Shown: in pieces, positions 16,431-25,431 of the stretch
Position numbering within the stretch: position 1 is the first letter of the stretch
Layout: each line of letters opens with the position of its first letter
Source of the DNA: Bacteroidaceae bacterium
GTDB lineage: Bacteria; Bacteroidota; Bacteroidia; Bacteroidales; Bacteroidaceae
Assembly: GCA_017526905.1 (NCBI GenBank)
Contig: JAFXQT010000032.1
Coordinates: forward strand, 1 to 39,167
Length of the DNA: 39,167 nucleotides
Direction of reading: 5' to 3'
Translations under genes and position numbers: made by a program
The notes under the pieces: generated by a model
The model's database searches: none
Told to the model about the DNA's origin: nothing
What the model saw: the letters and a program-made list of their open reading frames with translations, nothing else

Positions 16431-16462
16431 CAAAAATACAAGGCTCACCAGCCTGTCTCAAA
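16431..16462 (-). promoter_or_regulatory. Promoter of the blaI-M56 pair
   Basis: Minus-strand TTTG (16459-16462), 20-bp spacer, TATTTTTG (16431-16438). The leader to the ATG at 16409 is only about 15 nt. No clear TACA/TGTA BlaI-type dyad was found around it. Between this promoter and 16778 I see no gene. Confidence 0.75.
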
Positions 16463-16778
16463 GAAAAATGCAGGAAAAAGAAAATAACCGCGCAGATTTT
16501 AACATTTATGTTTAGTTTGACGTGGCCGTTTATTAGTAGTTAACAGGCAATAATCGCCATGACAGGAAAACATGTAAACGGTAGCCGCTCAGCCTAAGGG
16601 TCGCCTGCTTCTACGCGTGACATGAGGGACAATTGGGACAAATGTTTTTGCCACTAACACCGCACATGTCATTACACGCAGTCCCTCTCCTGCTTCCCAC
16701 ATAGCACCAACACACGGCCGCCACAGCATAAACTATGACATGTGCGCTGTTTTCCCACAAAAACTATTTGTTTTGCCT

Positions 16779-17042
16779 ACGTGGATACACACGTGTTCCC
16801 ACGTGGATACACACGTGTTCCCACGTGGACACACATGCATTCCCGCATGGATCCCTACGGGTTGCAGCCGGAAAGCGTACGGGTTGCGGCCGGAAAGCGT
16901 ACGGGTTACAGCCGGAAAGCGTACGGGTTCAAGGTCCAAGCACTTCGGGGGCTAAGTCCAAGCACTTCGGGGGCTAAGTCCAAGCACTTCGGGGGCTAAG
17001 TCCAAGCACTTCGGGGGCTAAGTCCAAGCACTTCGGGCAGCC
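16779..17042. repeat. Tandem array of twelve 22-bp units in three sequence families
   Basis: Twelve gap-free units begin at 16779 and every 22 bp after. Units 1-3 are ACGTGGATACACACGTG-type; units 5-7 are GCCGGAAAGCGTACGGGTT-type; units 8-12 are AGTCCAAGCACTTCGGG-type. Unit 4 (16845-16866) is a hybrid with a family-1 left half and a family-2 right half. A at position 7 and G at position 15 are kept in all twelve. Because 22 is not a multiple of 3, each family encodes the same 22-residue cycle in all three forward frames. No promoter or ribosome site suggests translation. Confidence 0.9.
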
Positions 17043-17073
17043 ACACGTAGGTTGGCTGAGGCCATTACCGAAA

Positions 17074-17101
17074 GTAGGCCGGGCTTCACAGCCCAGCCTA
17101 C
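17074..17101. repeat. Strong hairpin, possible terminator
   Basis: GTAGGC/GCCTAC outer arms enclose GGGCT/AGCCC around TCAC. On the minus strand TTTCGG follows, which is a poor T-run. It lies downstream of the small acidic protein gene and could end its transcript. The GTAGGCTGGGCT type is also common as an intergenic repeat. Confidence 0.45.
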
Positions 17102-17209
17102 CCATTGAAAAAACTTTTACTGCTCTATATGTTGAAATGATAGAGCCAACAGAAAGCCGTCGGGCCCACCCAGCAGCTGCGGGCAGTGCCCTCCGGTGAG
17201 GCGCAAAGG

Positions 17210-17398
17210 CTAATCGCGCCAATCGTCGTCCCAGACATTATAGCTGGGGGCCTCGTTCTCCTTGACCCAACCGCCGTTACCTCCTACTGTGGTTTTATCG
17301 GGGTCGGGGTCGGCCTCAAGAGAGCCTGTCAGAAGCATGGCATGCTGTAAGTTAAGCTGGCACACCTGTATTGTTGGAATCACATATATCTTCTTCAT
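17210..17398 (-). CDS. Small acidic protein of unknown function, 62 residues
   Basis: The protein begins MKKIYVIPTIQVCQLNLQHA, followed by a Gly/Ser turn region. The tail is strongly acidic and Trp-rich (ENEAPSYNVWDDDWRD). Short proteins of this plan, with a basic MKKxYxxPxxxV start and an acidic end, are frequent in Prevotella-like genomes; their function is not known to me. It lies 45 bp downstream of the 1103-residue secreted protein gene on the same strand, so co-transcription is likely. Confidence 0.7.
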   Translation of the reverse strand: MKKIYVIPTIQVCQLNLQHAMLLTGSLEADPDPDKTTVGGNGGWVKENEAPSYNVWDDDWRD

Positions 17399-17443
17399 TG
17401 TCGTAGGTATCTTAGTATTATAACTCTATTCTATTAGTGTCTC

Positions 17444-20400
17444 TTACTTGATGGCCACCTTCTTTCCGTTCACCACGTAGATGCCCTTGGCAGGCTTGCT
17501 CACGCGTTGACCGGCCAGGTTGAACACCTGCCCGTTGGCCATGCGCTGCTGTTGAAGTGCCTCGATGGCCGTGGCCGTGTCGAACTGGATAGCAAATCCC
17601 TTGACGCCAGCGTCCTTCAGCATCGATGCAGGCAGATAAGCGCGGTTGGCCTTCAGTGTAGTGCCGTTCCATCTGTAGAATCCCACCTTACCGTCGGCCT
17701 TGCCGAGGAAGAGGTCGGTGCTGGGCGTAACAGTGAGGTCGGTATAGGTTCCGGTGAGCGAAGTATTCGTGAGCGGTGCGCCGTAGGCGGCATCGGCAGC
17801 GATATTTGCCGTGGCCGTGGCACTCGTTCCGCACAGCAACACGGGTGTGCCGGCAGGTACCTCCGTCATAGCTTCAGAGAGTGTCAGGCCCTTCTTGACG
17901 CTATTCAGCGTCAGCGTGTAGGCCTCGCAACCATCAAGGGTTACTGTGAAGGGAAGGCAAGCCGTTGCATAGTAGTTGCCGTCGCCACCATCGTTGAGGG
18001 TGAGGTCGATATCATCTACTCTGACGATGTACCAGGCTGAGGCCTCTCCTTGCCCATTGCTGTTCCATGTAACCAAATTGCCGCTATTGCCAGTACCATT
18101 GCTGTGACCTCCTGCATGCAAAGTCTGAGCATTATTTGATTGCAGTAATGTGTATTGTGCTGCACCAATGGAGGTCACCGTTAAAGGTGCTGCTTCACCT
18201 AATGCGGCATTTTGAACGTTCCACGTGCCATTACCCGTTGTAATAGACTTTTGAGCATTGGGACTGTAGATATTCCACTTATCTTCGTTAGCAGTAAACT
18301 TGAAGATGGAGTTCACCTGATGCTCGGCTGTGGTCGCAGCCTTTGCCCAAACAATGTTCGTTGTGCTCACTGCAGGATTGTAGTACCACGCAGCAGTGGC
18401 ATTGAAGCCAGGTACTGCACTGATGACGCGGTAGTATCCTTCACCAAGTGTGATTTCTGATGCAGCAGCCAGTTTGTTTAAAGTTTGTAAAACCATATTC
18501 TTCTCTACCATGCTGGCAGTTGCAAAGTAGAATGGGTTATCTGCAAAGTAATTCTTAAGATCTTTGCCTGCAGACAGTACGTCAGCAGCTACATTCACAG
18601 TGCCAACAGCACCTGCTGGGGCAGTAAGGACGTATGCGTTAAGGAAGTTAAGGGGATAAGAACTTGGAGTTTTGAACCAGCAGGTGCTGCCATTGCCAGA
18701 ATCAGTCCAACCATTTACGTTATAGGAATCAGAATCATAACAGTTCAGTCGAACTGTACCATCTTTCAGAATGAAGCAGGCATACCCGTTTGCTATTGTC
18801 TTGCCGCTTTCGCTGGAGGCACCTGGAATAAATAGACTACCTGTTGAAGCCATCTTCGCATGTTCTCCATTTGTCGTACTCTTATAGAGAGTCATGCCGC
18901 TTCCGGCTGCTTTGTTGTAGATGCTCAAGCCCTCGTAGGGATTGCCGACAAAGCAGAAGTAGTTCTTATCTGACAGACTTGCATAAGCATTTGTGGCAAC
19001 AGCTTCAGTAGCGATAATATCGGAGTTATCACTATCATACTTCCAGATATGGTTGTCGTTTTCATGTGCCGAGTGAATGCCTACTGTGTACCACTTGGCA
19101 GAAGCAAAATTGTCTGAGAGTTGGAACGGACCATTCCAAGTAGCCGTTACAACGACCTCTGAGGTCTCGCTGGTAATTTCTGCGGGAGAATAGCTCAGTG
19201 TAACGAAATCATTGGCAAAGCCATTAGGCAGGAAGTCTGATGACGGAGAGAGAAGGTTTGTGGAGACATTTTCAATAGTCTTTATGGTTGAGCCGTCGCT
19301 CCATTGAAGCGTATATGTAACGTCCTTTGTCGAGTTATCCGAAACTGTAACTGTAATGTTGGAACTACAAGAGGCGATGGCGTTTGCGGCGTCTACATAT
19401 CCTAAAGCCTCATCACCATTGATACTATAAAGCTTGTTACTGGGTAGCGTGAAGGAGTCGCTGCCGTCGGCTGCCACATAGATAGTTGATACAGCAGCGC
19501 CACCATTTACTGCAACGGCCTCGCTGAAATCAACCTTGTACATAGGCTTGAAAGTGAATTGTTGGCCGCTGGTGTGCGCATAAGTCTTACCACCTGAACG
19601 GTCAATCCAAAGATTATTCGTCTGATCCTTAAACTTGATGGTAGCACCATTATTATACACAGGAATGAAGGAGTTGGCTGAAGCAGCATCAACCAATGTC
19701 AAATTGCCATCTGTTGTAGTACGACCACCAATATACTTTTCTGTACCTACATTGTAGATTCTGTAGCCATTTGTGCCATCCTGCACCAACTGCCACATCC
19801 AGTTTGTTCTGCCTGTGATGTCAGGAAGAGCTCTGCCCTGTCCACAATTCACATCAGTGCCACTTCCTTCCAGCCAACTATTAGCATTGCTGGAAATCAT
19901 CAGCGCATAGTAAGCAGGAGCCTCGTTGGTTGAAGCAATAAAGGGACGCGGCTTAACTGTGACGGTAAGCGTTCCAGTGTTCGCATTGATAGCATTCTTT
20001 ACTTCCTCGGCTGTCTTTTCCACGCCATCAATGTAGTATGCAGCAGCGTAGGCGGTAGAGAAGCTCGTGATTTGATTATCAGAGTTGGTGTAGTACTCTG
20101 CTGTTGTCACGTTTCCGTTTATTGTTACTGTTGCGGGGAAACCCTCAACAGCCACCCCGTTAACGTCGGTGGTTTCAATCACAAAGAGGGTTTGGTAGAA
20201 ACGCTCAAACTTGAAAATGGAACCATCATCTGTAATGTCATTGTAAATACCCATATAATTGCCAACACCTCCATGGTTGCTCAACACATAGCCACAATAA
20301 ACACCACCATACGAGTAGCCGCTGCCCTCAACGCTGTTATCGAACATATTCAGGGTTTTATTGCTACTGCTATACCACGCAAGTTGGAAGTGTGTGCAGT

Positions 20401-20755
20401 CCTCAGCGGTTCCGCTTGACTGTAGCTTTGATCTACCGGCAGCGTATTCAGTGAATTTCCAATAGCCACGGGCAGGGGTTGAAATCAAAGCCTTGCCATT
20501 GGCATCTGCTTCCACCTTCCACATATAGCCTAAAATTCCCAAGCCATTATATGCCTGCACATAGACATTATCAGCTGTCTTTAAGGCTACATTAGCACCA
20601 CGACTTGGAAGAAGAATCCTATAGAATCCACCGTTGACCAAAGCATTGCCTTTGGAATCTTGGGCACTGGTCACAGTGGTGGTGGAATACGCCGCCCAAG
20701 CCGCATTCACGCCCAGCAGTACGAGGGCGCATAATAGTAATAAAGTTCTTTTCAT
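17444..20755 (-). CDS. Large secreted ricin-lectin-like protein with C-terminal sorting motif
   Basis: An 1103-residue protein with signal peptide MKRTLLLLCALVLLGVNAAWA. The body is Ser/Thr/Asn/Gly/Tyr-rich and beta-type. Several segments have the look of ricin-type or similar carbohydrate-binding repeats (GYRIYNVGTEKYIGG near 327-341; KWNIYSPNAQKSITTGNG near 845-862). No catalytic motif was found. The last ~27 residues (FNLAGQRVSKPAKGIYVVNG then KKVAIK) match the short C-terminal motif common on secreted Prevotella proteins, related to type IX secretion signals. The coding DNA is clearly richer in A/T upstream of about 18050 (N-terminal and central part) than in the C-terminal part. A surface or secreted binding role is inferred. 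Confidence 0.75.
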   Translation of the reverse strand: MKRTLLLLCALVLLGVNAAWAAYSTTTVTSAQDSKGNALVNGGFYRILLPSRGANVALKTADNVYVQAYNGLGILGYMWKVEADANGKALISTPARGYWKFTEYAAGRSKLQSSGTAEDCTHFQLAWYSSSNKTLNMFDNSVEGSGYSYGGVYCGYVLSNHGGVGNYMGIYNDITDDGSIFKFERFYQTLFVIETTDVNGVAVEGFPATVTINGNVTTAEYYTNSDNQITSFSTAYAAAYYIDGVEKTAEEVKNAINANTGTLTVTVKPRPFIASTNEAPAYYALMISSNANSWLEGSGTDVNCGQGRALPDITGRTNWMWQLVQDGTNGYRIYNVGTEKYIGGRTTTDGNLTLVDAASANSFIPVYNNGATIKFKDQTNNLWIDRSGGKTYAHTSGQQFTFKPMYKVDFSEAVAVNGGAAVSTIYVAADGSDSFTLPSNKLYSINGDEALGYVDAANAIASCSSNITVTVSDNSTKDVTYTLQWSDGSTIKTIENVSTNLLSPSSDFLPNGFANDFVTLSYSPAEITSETSEVVVTATWNGPFQLSDNFASAKWYTVGIHSAHENDNHIWKYDSDNSDIIATEAVATNAYASLSDKNYFCFVGNPYEGLSIYNKAAGSGMTLYKSTTNGEHAKMASTGSLFIPGASSESGKTIANGYACFILKDGTVRLNCYDSDSYNVNGWTDSGNGSTCWFKTPSSYPLNFLNAYVLTAPAGAVGTVNVAADVLSAGKDLKNYFADNPFYFATASMVEKNMVLQTLNKLAAASEITLGEGYYRVISAVPGFNATAAWYYNPAVSTTNIVWAKAATTAEHQVNSIFKFTANEDKWNIYSPNAQKSITTGNGTWNVQNAALGEAAPLTVTSIGAAQYTLLQSNNAQTLHAGGHSNGTGNSGNLVTWNSNGQGEASAWYIVRVDDIDLTLNDGGDGNYYATACLPFTVTLDGCEAYTLTLNSVKKGLTLSEAMTEVPAGTPVLLCGTSATATANIAADAAYGAPLTNTSLTGTYTDLTVTPSTDLFLGKADGKVGFYRWNGTTLKANRAYLPASMLKDAGVKGFAIQFDTATAIEALQQQRMANGQVFNLAGQRVSKPAKGIYVVNGKKVAIK

Positions 20756-20843
20756 GTTTGTTTTAGATAAGTATTAGTTAGTTTTTCAGTAAGAGTAAGA
20801 CGGGGAGCATTTATATTTAAGGTACGCGTACGCGCGCACGCAA

Positions 20844-20874
20844 GTACATTATGCACCCGCGGGTGCAAATGTAC
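20844..20874 (-). promoter_or_regulatory. Near-palindrome over the promoter of the secreted lectin-like gene
   Basis: A -7 element TACATTTG (minus, 20866-20873) lies inside an imperfect 31-bp inverted repeat: GTACATT-A-TGCACCC, centre GC, GGGTGCA-AATGTAC. Its core GCACCCGCGGGTGC (20853-20866) is perfect. The dyad could be an operator or form a hairpin at the start of the transcript, about 105 nt before the ATG. No good -33 element is visible. The rest of 20760-21071 holds no gene. Confidence 0.5.
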
Positions 20875-21071
20875 GAAGAAAACGCTTATTACCCCCCCCA
20901 TTTAGTTAAATGATGTTAAGCATGGCGACTCACATAAACAAAAGACACACAACGAGCCCCGCTTTTGGCCCAAAGACCATCCAGCACAAGACAAAAAAGA
21001 AGGGGCGCGTGCGTCCCATCTACTTGAACGCCCCATTATCAACAGAAAAAAAAAAGTTTCAGTAATCCAGC

Positions 21072-22301
21072 CTATTCGCCCACCGTGCGCTCAACAGAAC
21101 GGCGCAAGCGCTCAACGGCACGGTTCAGCGCCTCGGTAGGCTCGATGATATTGTCGGCGCCCCAGAAGTCGGGGTCGCTGAAATACTCCACGCGGTCGTA
21201 CAGGTTGTCGCGCTGGCGGAAGCTCTCACGCCCGCGGATGGGGCGTGCATGGGGCTGGATGTTGGTGACCACGAACTCGCTCACCACCGTGAAGGGCGAG
21301 GCAAAGAGACGACGGTGCCAGTCGCACTTGAAACGCAGTTCGTTGCGCACGTAGTTGAGATGGGTGACGCCGCCCTCGGTGCGGTAGTAGATGTTCATGG
21401 TCAGTTCCAGCGGCGTGAAATGCAGACCGGCGGGCTTGTGCACCAGCATGGCCTCGGTGGCGTGCAGGCGGTGGCGCATGTCCAACCGCAGGTCGGCCCG
21501 GGCGATGGCCAGCGACTGCTGGTCGATGTAGAGCGTGGCGTAGAAGAGGGCGTAGGGCTGACGGCCATCGGGCGACATCCGGACCACATAGTGCGGCCGG
21601 TTGCCGAGCATCTCGGTGCCGGTAAGTGTGTAGGTGTAATGACCGAGGTCGTCGGGATAGAACAGGAGTTCTGAGTTCTTCACCACATCGGCCACGATGG
21701 GCAGCATAGGGCCGCCCTTCAGCTTCACGGCCAGCGTGTCGGCGCCGCGGATGTTCATCATGCGGCGGCCGCGGCGTATGGCCACCGCATCAAAGTCGGC
21801 CGGATGATCGTAGGCCGTCTTGTACAGTTCCACTACGGCCTCGCTGATGCTGATGTACTGCCGACGCTTCTGCATCACCTCGCGGTAGAAGCCGTAGTAG
21901 GAACAGTCGCGCTGGCTATAGTTGACGGGGAAGCGGCTGATGGCCTTCGCCACCAGTTCGCCGGCGTCGGCCGAGCGCACCACCAGCTCATTCATCGTCA
22001 CGGCGCTGGGTCGCAGCTGCACATGCAGCTCCTGTGCGTGGTCGCCGAGAGGGACGCGCTGACTGGCATAACCGATCAGCGAGAGGGAGAGGGCAGCCGT
22101 CTGCGGCCGCACCTTCAGTGTGAAACGGCCCTGCTCGTTGGTGACCGTGCCCACCGAGTCCGTTGCCACACTGACGTGCGGCAACGGCTGGTGAGTGTGT
22201 TGGTCGGTGACGATACCGCTCAGCGTAACATATTCCTGCGCGGCAAGCGTCGGACACAGCATCACCACGAGCAGGATGAATAGGTGGCGTGCGTGTGGCA
22301 T
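21072..22301 (-). CDS. Carboxypeptidase-regulatory-like domain protein, envelope, unknown function
   Basis: A 409-residue protein with signal peptide (MPHARHLFILLVVMLCPTLAAQ). A carboxypeptidase-D-regulatory-like beta-sandwich follows at about 24-105 (SGIVTDQHTHQPLPHVSVA ... FTLKVRP). The remaining 300 residues are conserved-looking with no named domain; the motif DPDFWGADNIIEPTEAL near the C-terminus is typical of such Bacteroidota proteins. It is not a TonB receptor: there is no plug or barrel. I chose the ATG at 22301 because it opens a proper signal peptide; the longer frame runs into valS in another frame. It lies 16 bp after valS and is probably the last gene of mazG-valS. Confidence 0.75.
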   Translation of the reverse strand: MPHARHLFILLVVMLCPTLAAQEYVTLSGIVTDQHTHQPLPHVSVATDSVGTVTNEQGRFTLKVRPQTAALSLSLIGYASQRVPLGDHAQELHVQLRPSAVTMNELVVRSADAGELVAKAISRFPVNYSQRDCSYYGFYREVMQKRRQYISISEAVVELYKTAYDHPADFDAVAIRRGRRMMNIRGADTLAVKLKGGPMLPIVADVVKNSELLFYPDDLGHYTYTLTGTEMLGNRPHYVVRMSPDGRQPYALFYATLYIDQQSLAIARADLRLDMRHRLHATEAMLVHKPAGLHFTPLELTMNIYYRTEGGVTHLNYVRNELRFKCDWHRRLFASPFTVVSEFVVTNIQPHARPIRGRESFRQRDNLYDRVEYFSDPDFWGADNIIEPTEALNRAVERLRRSVERTVGE

Positions 22302-22317
22302 ATAGCTATAGGGGGTG

Positions 22318-25290
22318 TTACATGCTGGCCAGTGTCTCGCGGATGGATGCAATCTTCTGCTCGGCATCGGCCTGTTTCTTGCGTTCCATCTCCACCACGG
22401 CGGCGGGTGCGTTCTGCACGAAGCGCTCGTTGGCCAGTTTCTTCTGGATGCTGGCCAGGAAACCTTCCAGGCGCTGCAGCTCGGACTCGAGTTTCTGGCG
22501 CTCGGCATCCAGGTCGATCAGGCTGCCCAGGGGCACGGCATACTCTGCGGTGCCGATGAGGAAGGAGGCGCTGCCCTTCGACTTCTCGCTGACGACGTTG
22601 ACGGTTTCGAGGTTGGCCATCTTCTTGAGGGCCTCTACGCCACCCTCAGGCAGCGGGCGCAGGTCGGTGGCATCTACCACTTCGAGCGTGAGCTTCTCCT
22701 TGGGAGCGATGTTCTTCTGCGAGCGCACGGCACGGACGTTGGTCACGATTTCCTTCAGCTCGTCGACGGCAGCACAGAGCTGACGGTCGTAGTCGGTCGA
22801 AGCTTCCATGTGAAGCTCGGCTCGCATGATGCTCTCGCCCGGCTGACGCTCGTAGAGTGCCTGCCATAGCTCTTCGGTGATGAAAGGCATGAAGGGGTGC
22901 ATCATCTTCAGCAGGATCTCGAAGAACTGCAGCGTGCTGTCGTAGGTGGCACGGTCGATAGGCTGTTGCTTGCCATCGACGTAAGCCGGCTTGATCATCT
23001 CGAGATACCACGACGAGAACTCGTCCCAGAACAGTTTGTACACCGTCATCAGGGCTTCCGAAAGACGATACTTCGAGAAGTCATCGGCCAGTTCCTCTGC
23101 TGCGATGCGCAACTTGGCTGCGAACCAGCCGGTGGCAAGCTTGGCAGCCTCGGGCTGCTCGCCCTCGGCCACCTGCCACCCCTTGACCAGGCGGAAGGCG
23201 TTCCAAATCTTATTGTTGAAGTTACGGCCTTGTTCGCAGAGGCTTTCGTCGAAGAGAATGTCGTTGCCGGCAGGGGCGCTGAGCATCATGCCCATGCGCA
23301 CGCCATCGGCACCGAAGCGGTCGATGAGGTCGAGCGGGTCGGGACTGTTGCCGAGGCTCTTGGACATCTTACGGCCCAGCTTATCGCGCACGATGCCAGT
23401 GAAATAGACGTGGCGGAAGGGCATCTTCTTCTCGTACTCGTAGCCGGCCATGATCATGCGGGCCACCCAGAAGAAGATGATGTCGGGACCAGTGACGAGG
23501 TCGGCCGTGGGATAGTAGTAGCTGATTTCTTCGTTGCCGGGGTTGCGGATGCCATCGAAGAGGCTGATGGGCCAGAGCCACGAGGAGAACCAGGTATCGA
23601 GGGCGTCTTCGTCCTGACGAAGAGTGAAGGAAGTGGCGCCCTCCCCTACGGCCCCCGAGGGGGCTTCTAATGTCTTGAGTACGGGATATGTCTCAAGGGC
23701 CAGCTTGTAGGCTTCGGCCTCGTTCTCAGCCACGATGACCTTACCCCAGGGATAATCGCCTCCCCTCGGGGAGGTCGGGAGGGGGCTAATATACCAGGCC
23801 GGAATGCGGTGGCCCCACCACAGCTGGCGCGAGATGCACCAGTCCTTGATGTTTTCCAGCCAGTGGCGGTAGGTGTTCTTGTACTTGGCGGGATAGAACT
23901 GGATGTCGTCGTTCATGACGGGGTCGAGAGCGATGTCGGCAAAGTGCTGCATCTTCAGGAACCACTGCATGGACAACTTGGGCTCGATGGGCACGCCGGT
24001 GCGCTCGGAGCAGCCAATTTTGTTGTCGTAGTCCTCGATTTTCTCCATCAGCCCGGCGGCAGTCATATCCTCGGCAATCTGCTTGCGGCAGGCAAAGCGC
24101 TCCATGCCGACGTACTTGTCCAGGCGGATGATAAATTCGTCGGCCACCTTCGTCTCGGCCAGCGACTTCTGCTGGGCGGTGGCGATGCGTTCGCTGAGGG
24201 TGGCATCGTCGTTGAAGATGTCGATGGCCTCGAGGTTGTACTTCTCGCCAAGCATGTAGTCGTTCACGTCGTGGGCAGGGGTCACCTTCAGGCAACCGGT
24301 ACCGAACTCGATGTCAACATATTCATCTTCAATGACGGGAATGACACGACCTACGACGGGCACGATGACCTTGCGGCCCTTGAGCCACTGGTTCTTGGGG
24401 TCCTTGGGGTTGATGCACATGGCCACGTCGCCCATGATAGTTTCGGGACGGGTGGTGGCAACGACGGCGTAATAGCCGCGGTCATCCTTGTGGATAATGT
24501 TACCCTCCATACTGGCCCCCTCTACGGCCCCCGAGGGGGCTTCTATACCATTGTTAGCAGCAGACGGGGCATACGTGTCCCCCTCGGAGGACGAAAGGGG
24601 GGCTTCCAGGTCGGCCAGATAATATTTCATGTAGTAGAGCTTCGTATGCTCTTCCTTGTAGATAACCTCCTCGTCAGAGAGGGCGGTGAGGGCCTTGGGG
24701 TCCCAGTTGACCATGCGCACGCCACGGTAGATGAGGCCTTTGCGGTAGAGATCGACAAACACCTTGATGACGCTCTCGGAGCGGGGCCCGTCCATGGTGA
24801 AGGCGGTGCGGTCCCAGTCGCACGAGCAACCCAGCTTTCGCAGCTGCTTGAGGATGATGCCTCCGTGCTCCTCGGTCCATGCCCAGGCATGTTTCAGGAA
24901 CTCCTCGCGGGTGAGATCGGCCTTCTTGATGCCCTGTTCGGCCAGGCGGTTCACCACCTTGGCCTCGGTGGCGATGCTGGCGTGGTCGGTGCCGGGCACC
25001 CAACAGGCGTTCTTGCCCTCCATGCGGGCGTGGCGCACCAGAATGTCCTGGATGGTTTCGTTCAGCACATGGCCCATGTGCAGCACACCCGTTACGTTGG
25101 GTGGCGGAATGACTACGGTGTAAGGCTCGCGGCCGTCGGGCTTCGAGCTGAACAGCTTATTGTCTAACCAATACTGGTACCATTTGCCCTCCACCTCGGC
25201 GGGGGAATACTTTGAGGCAAGAGTGGACTCTCCCCCCGCCCTCCCAGTCAGGGAGGAAGCAGTATCATTTGCTACTTGTTTGTTTTCCAT
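22318..25290 (-). CDS. valS: Valyl-tRNA synthetase
   Basis: A 990-residue class I synthetase that charges tRNA-Val and edits misactivated threonine. The HIGH motif is HMGH at residues 71-74 in [13 protein letters not shown], and KMSKS is at 641-645. The editing (CP1) domain lies between, with [11 protein letters not shown] near 280-290. The C-terminal anticodon-binding domain ends in a coiled-coil arm (about 925-990). It is longer than I would expect because five short segments are encoded by palindromic elements in frame: residues about 10-22, 228-239, 249-260, 500-511 and 541-553. They lie in the N-terminal tail and in apparent surface loops of or near the editing and catalytic domains. All motifs are intact, so it should be active; no second valS is in the window. 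Confidence 0.97.
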   Translation of the reverse strand: MENKQVANDTASSLTGRAGGESTLASKYSPAEVEGKWYQYWLDNKLFSSKPDGREPYTVVIPPPNVTGVLHMGHVLNETIQDILVRHARMEGKNACWVPGTDHASIATEAKVVNRLAEQGIKKADLTREEFLKHAWAWTEEHGGIILKQLRKLGCSCDWDRTAFTMDGPRSESVIKVFVDLYRKGLIYRGVRMVNWDPKALTALSDEEVIYKEEHTKLYYMKYYLADLEAPLSSSEGDTYAPSAANNGIEAPSGAVEGASMEGNIIHKDDRGYYAVVATTRPETIMGDVAMCINPKDPKNQWLKGRKVIVPVVGRVIPVIEDEYVDIEFGTGCLKVTPAHDVNDYMLGEKYNLEAIDIFNDDATLSERIATAQQKSLAETKVADEFIIRLDKYVGMERFACRKQIAEDMTAAGLMEKIEDYDNKIGCSERTGVPIEPKLSMQWFLKMQHFADIALDPVMNDDIQFYPAKYKNTYRHWLENIKDWCISRQLWWGHRIPAWYISPLPTSPRGGDYPWGKVIVAENEAEAYKLALETYPVLKTLEAPSGAVGEGATSFTLRQDEDALDTWFSSWLWPISLFDGIRNPGNEEISYYYPTADLVTGPDIIFFWVARMIMAGYEYEKKMPFRHVYFTGIVRDKLGRKMSKSLGNSPDPLDLIDRFGADGVRMGMMLSAPAGNDILFDESLCEQGRNFNNKIWNAFRLVKGWQVAEGEQPEAAKLATGWFAAKLRIAAEELADDFSKYRLSEALMTVYKLFWDEFSSWYLEMIKPAYVDGKQQPIDRATYDSTLQFFEILLKMMHPFMPFITEELWQALYERQPGESIMRAELHMEASTDYDRQLCAAVDELKEIVTNVRAVRSQKNIAPKEKLTLEVVDATDLRPLPEGGVEALKKMANLETVNVVSEKSKGSASFLIGTAEYAVPLGSLIDLDAERQKLESELQRLEGFLASIQKKLANERFVQNAPAAVVEMERKKQADAEQKIASIRETLASM
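23635..23670 (-). repeat. Intragenic palindromic element, valS copy 4
   Basis: Perfect core GCCCCC-GA-GGGGGC (23651-23664) next to a CCTCCCC run. It encodes [13 protein letters not shown] (about 541-553), directly before the conserved [15 protein letters not shown] segment. The element is antisense to the gene. Confidence 0.75.
23758..23792 (-). repeat. Intragenic palindromic element, valS copy 3
   Basis: Perfect core CCTCCCC-TC-GGGGAGG (23759-23774), followed by GGGAGGGGGCT. On the coding strand it gives [12 protein letters not shown] (about 500-511), just after the conserved GHRIPAWY. The element is antisense to the gene. Confidence 0.75.
24513..24546 (-). repeat. Intragenic palindromic element, valS copy 2b
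   Basis: Contains the same GCCCCC-GA-GGGGGC core as the copy at 23651, in the same orientation. It encodes [12 protein letters not shown] (about 249-260), nearly the same peptide as the copy at 541-553. Confidence 0.75.
24576..24608 (-). repeat. Intragenic palindromic element, valS copy 2a
   Basis: A diverged copy: CCCCCTCGGAGG core and a GGGGGGCTTC end. It encodes [12 protein letters not shown] (about 228-239). With the neighbouring copy it forms an insert of about 40 residues in front of the editing-domain motif ATTRPET. Confidence 0.65.
25225..25261 (-). repeat. Intragenic palindromic element, valS copy 1
   Basis: Core CCTCCC-AGTCA-GGGAGG (25240-25256) with adjoining C/G runs; here the element is in the sense orientation. 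It encodes [13 protein letters not shown] (about residues 11-23), close to the peptide at the same position in the hlyD product. Confidence 0.7.
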
Positions 25291-25431
25291 TTTTATGTAA
25301 TTTATTTTCTGTTTCTTCGTGTAATTGTTTCTCCCCGACCCGGCTCGCGCTCGGCCCGTAGGGACGCTTGACCATTCAAAAAAGAGACATTTGAACCTTC
25401 AAGAACGGGAAGGGGGGGAAGGGGGAGTATC

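Noticed and set aside
16779-17042. CRISPR array
   Set aside because: Units are contiguous with no unique spacers, the unit is only 22 bp, and no cas gene is in the window.
23809-25167. 452-residue open frame on the plus strand opposite valS
   Set aside because: It is an antisense shadow of a strongly conserved gene in GC-rich DNA and has no recognisable domain, signal peptide or promoter.
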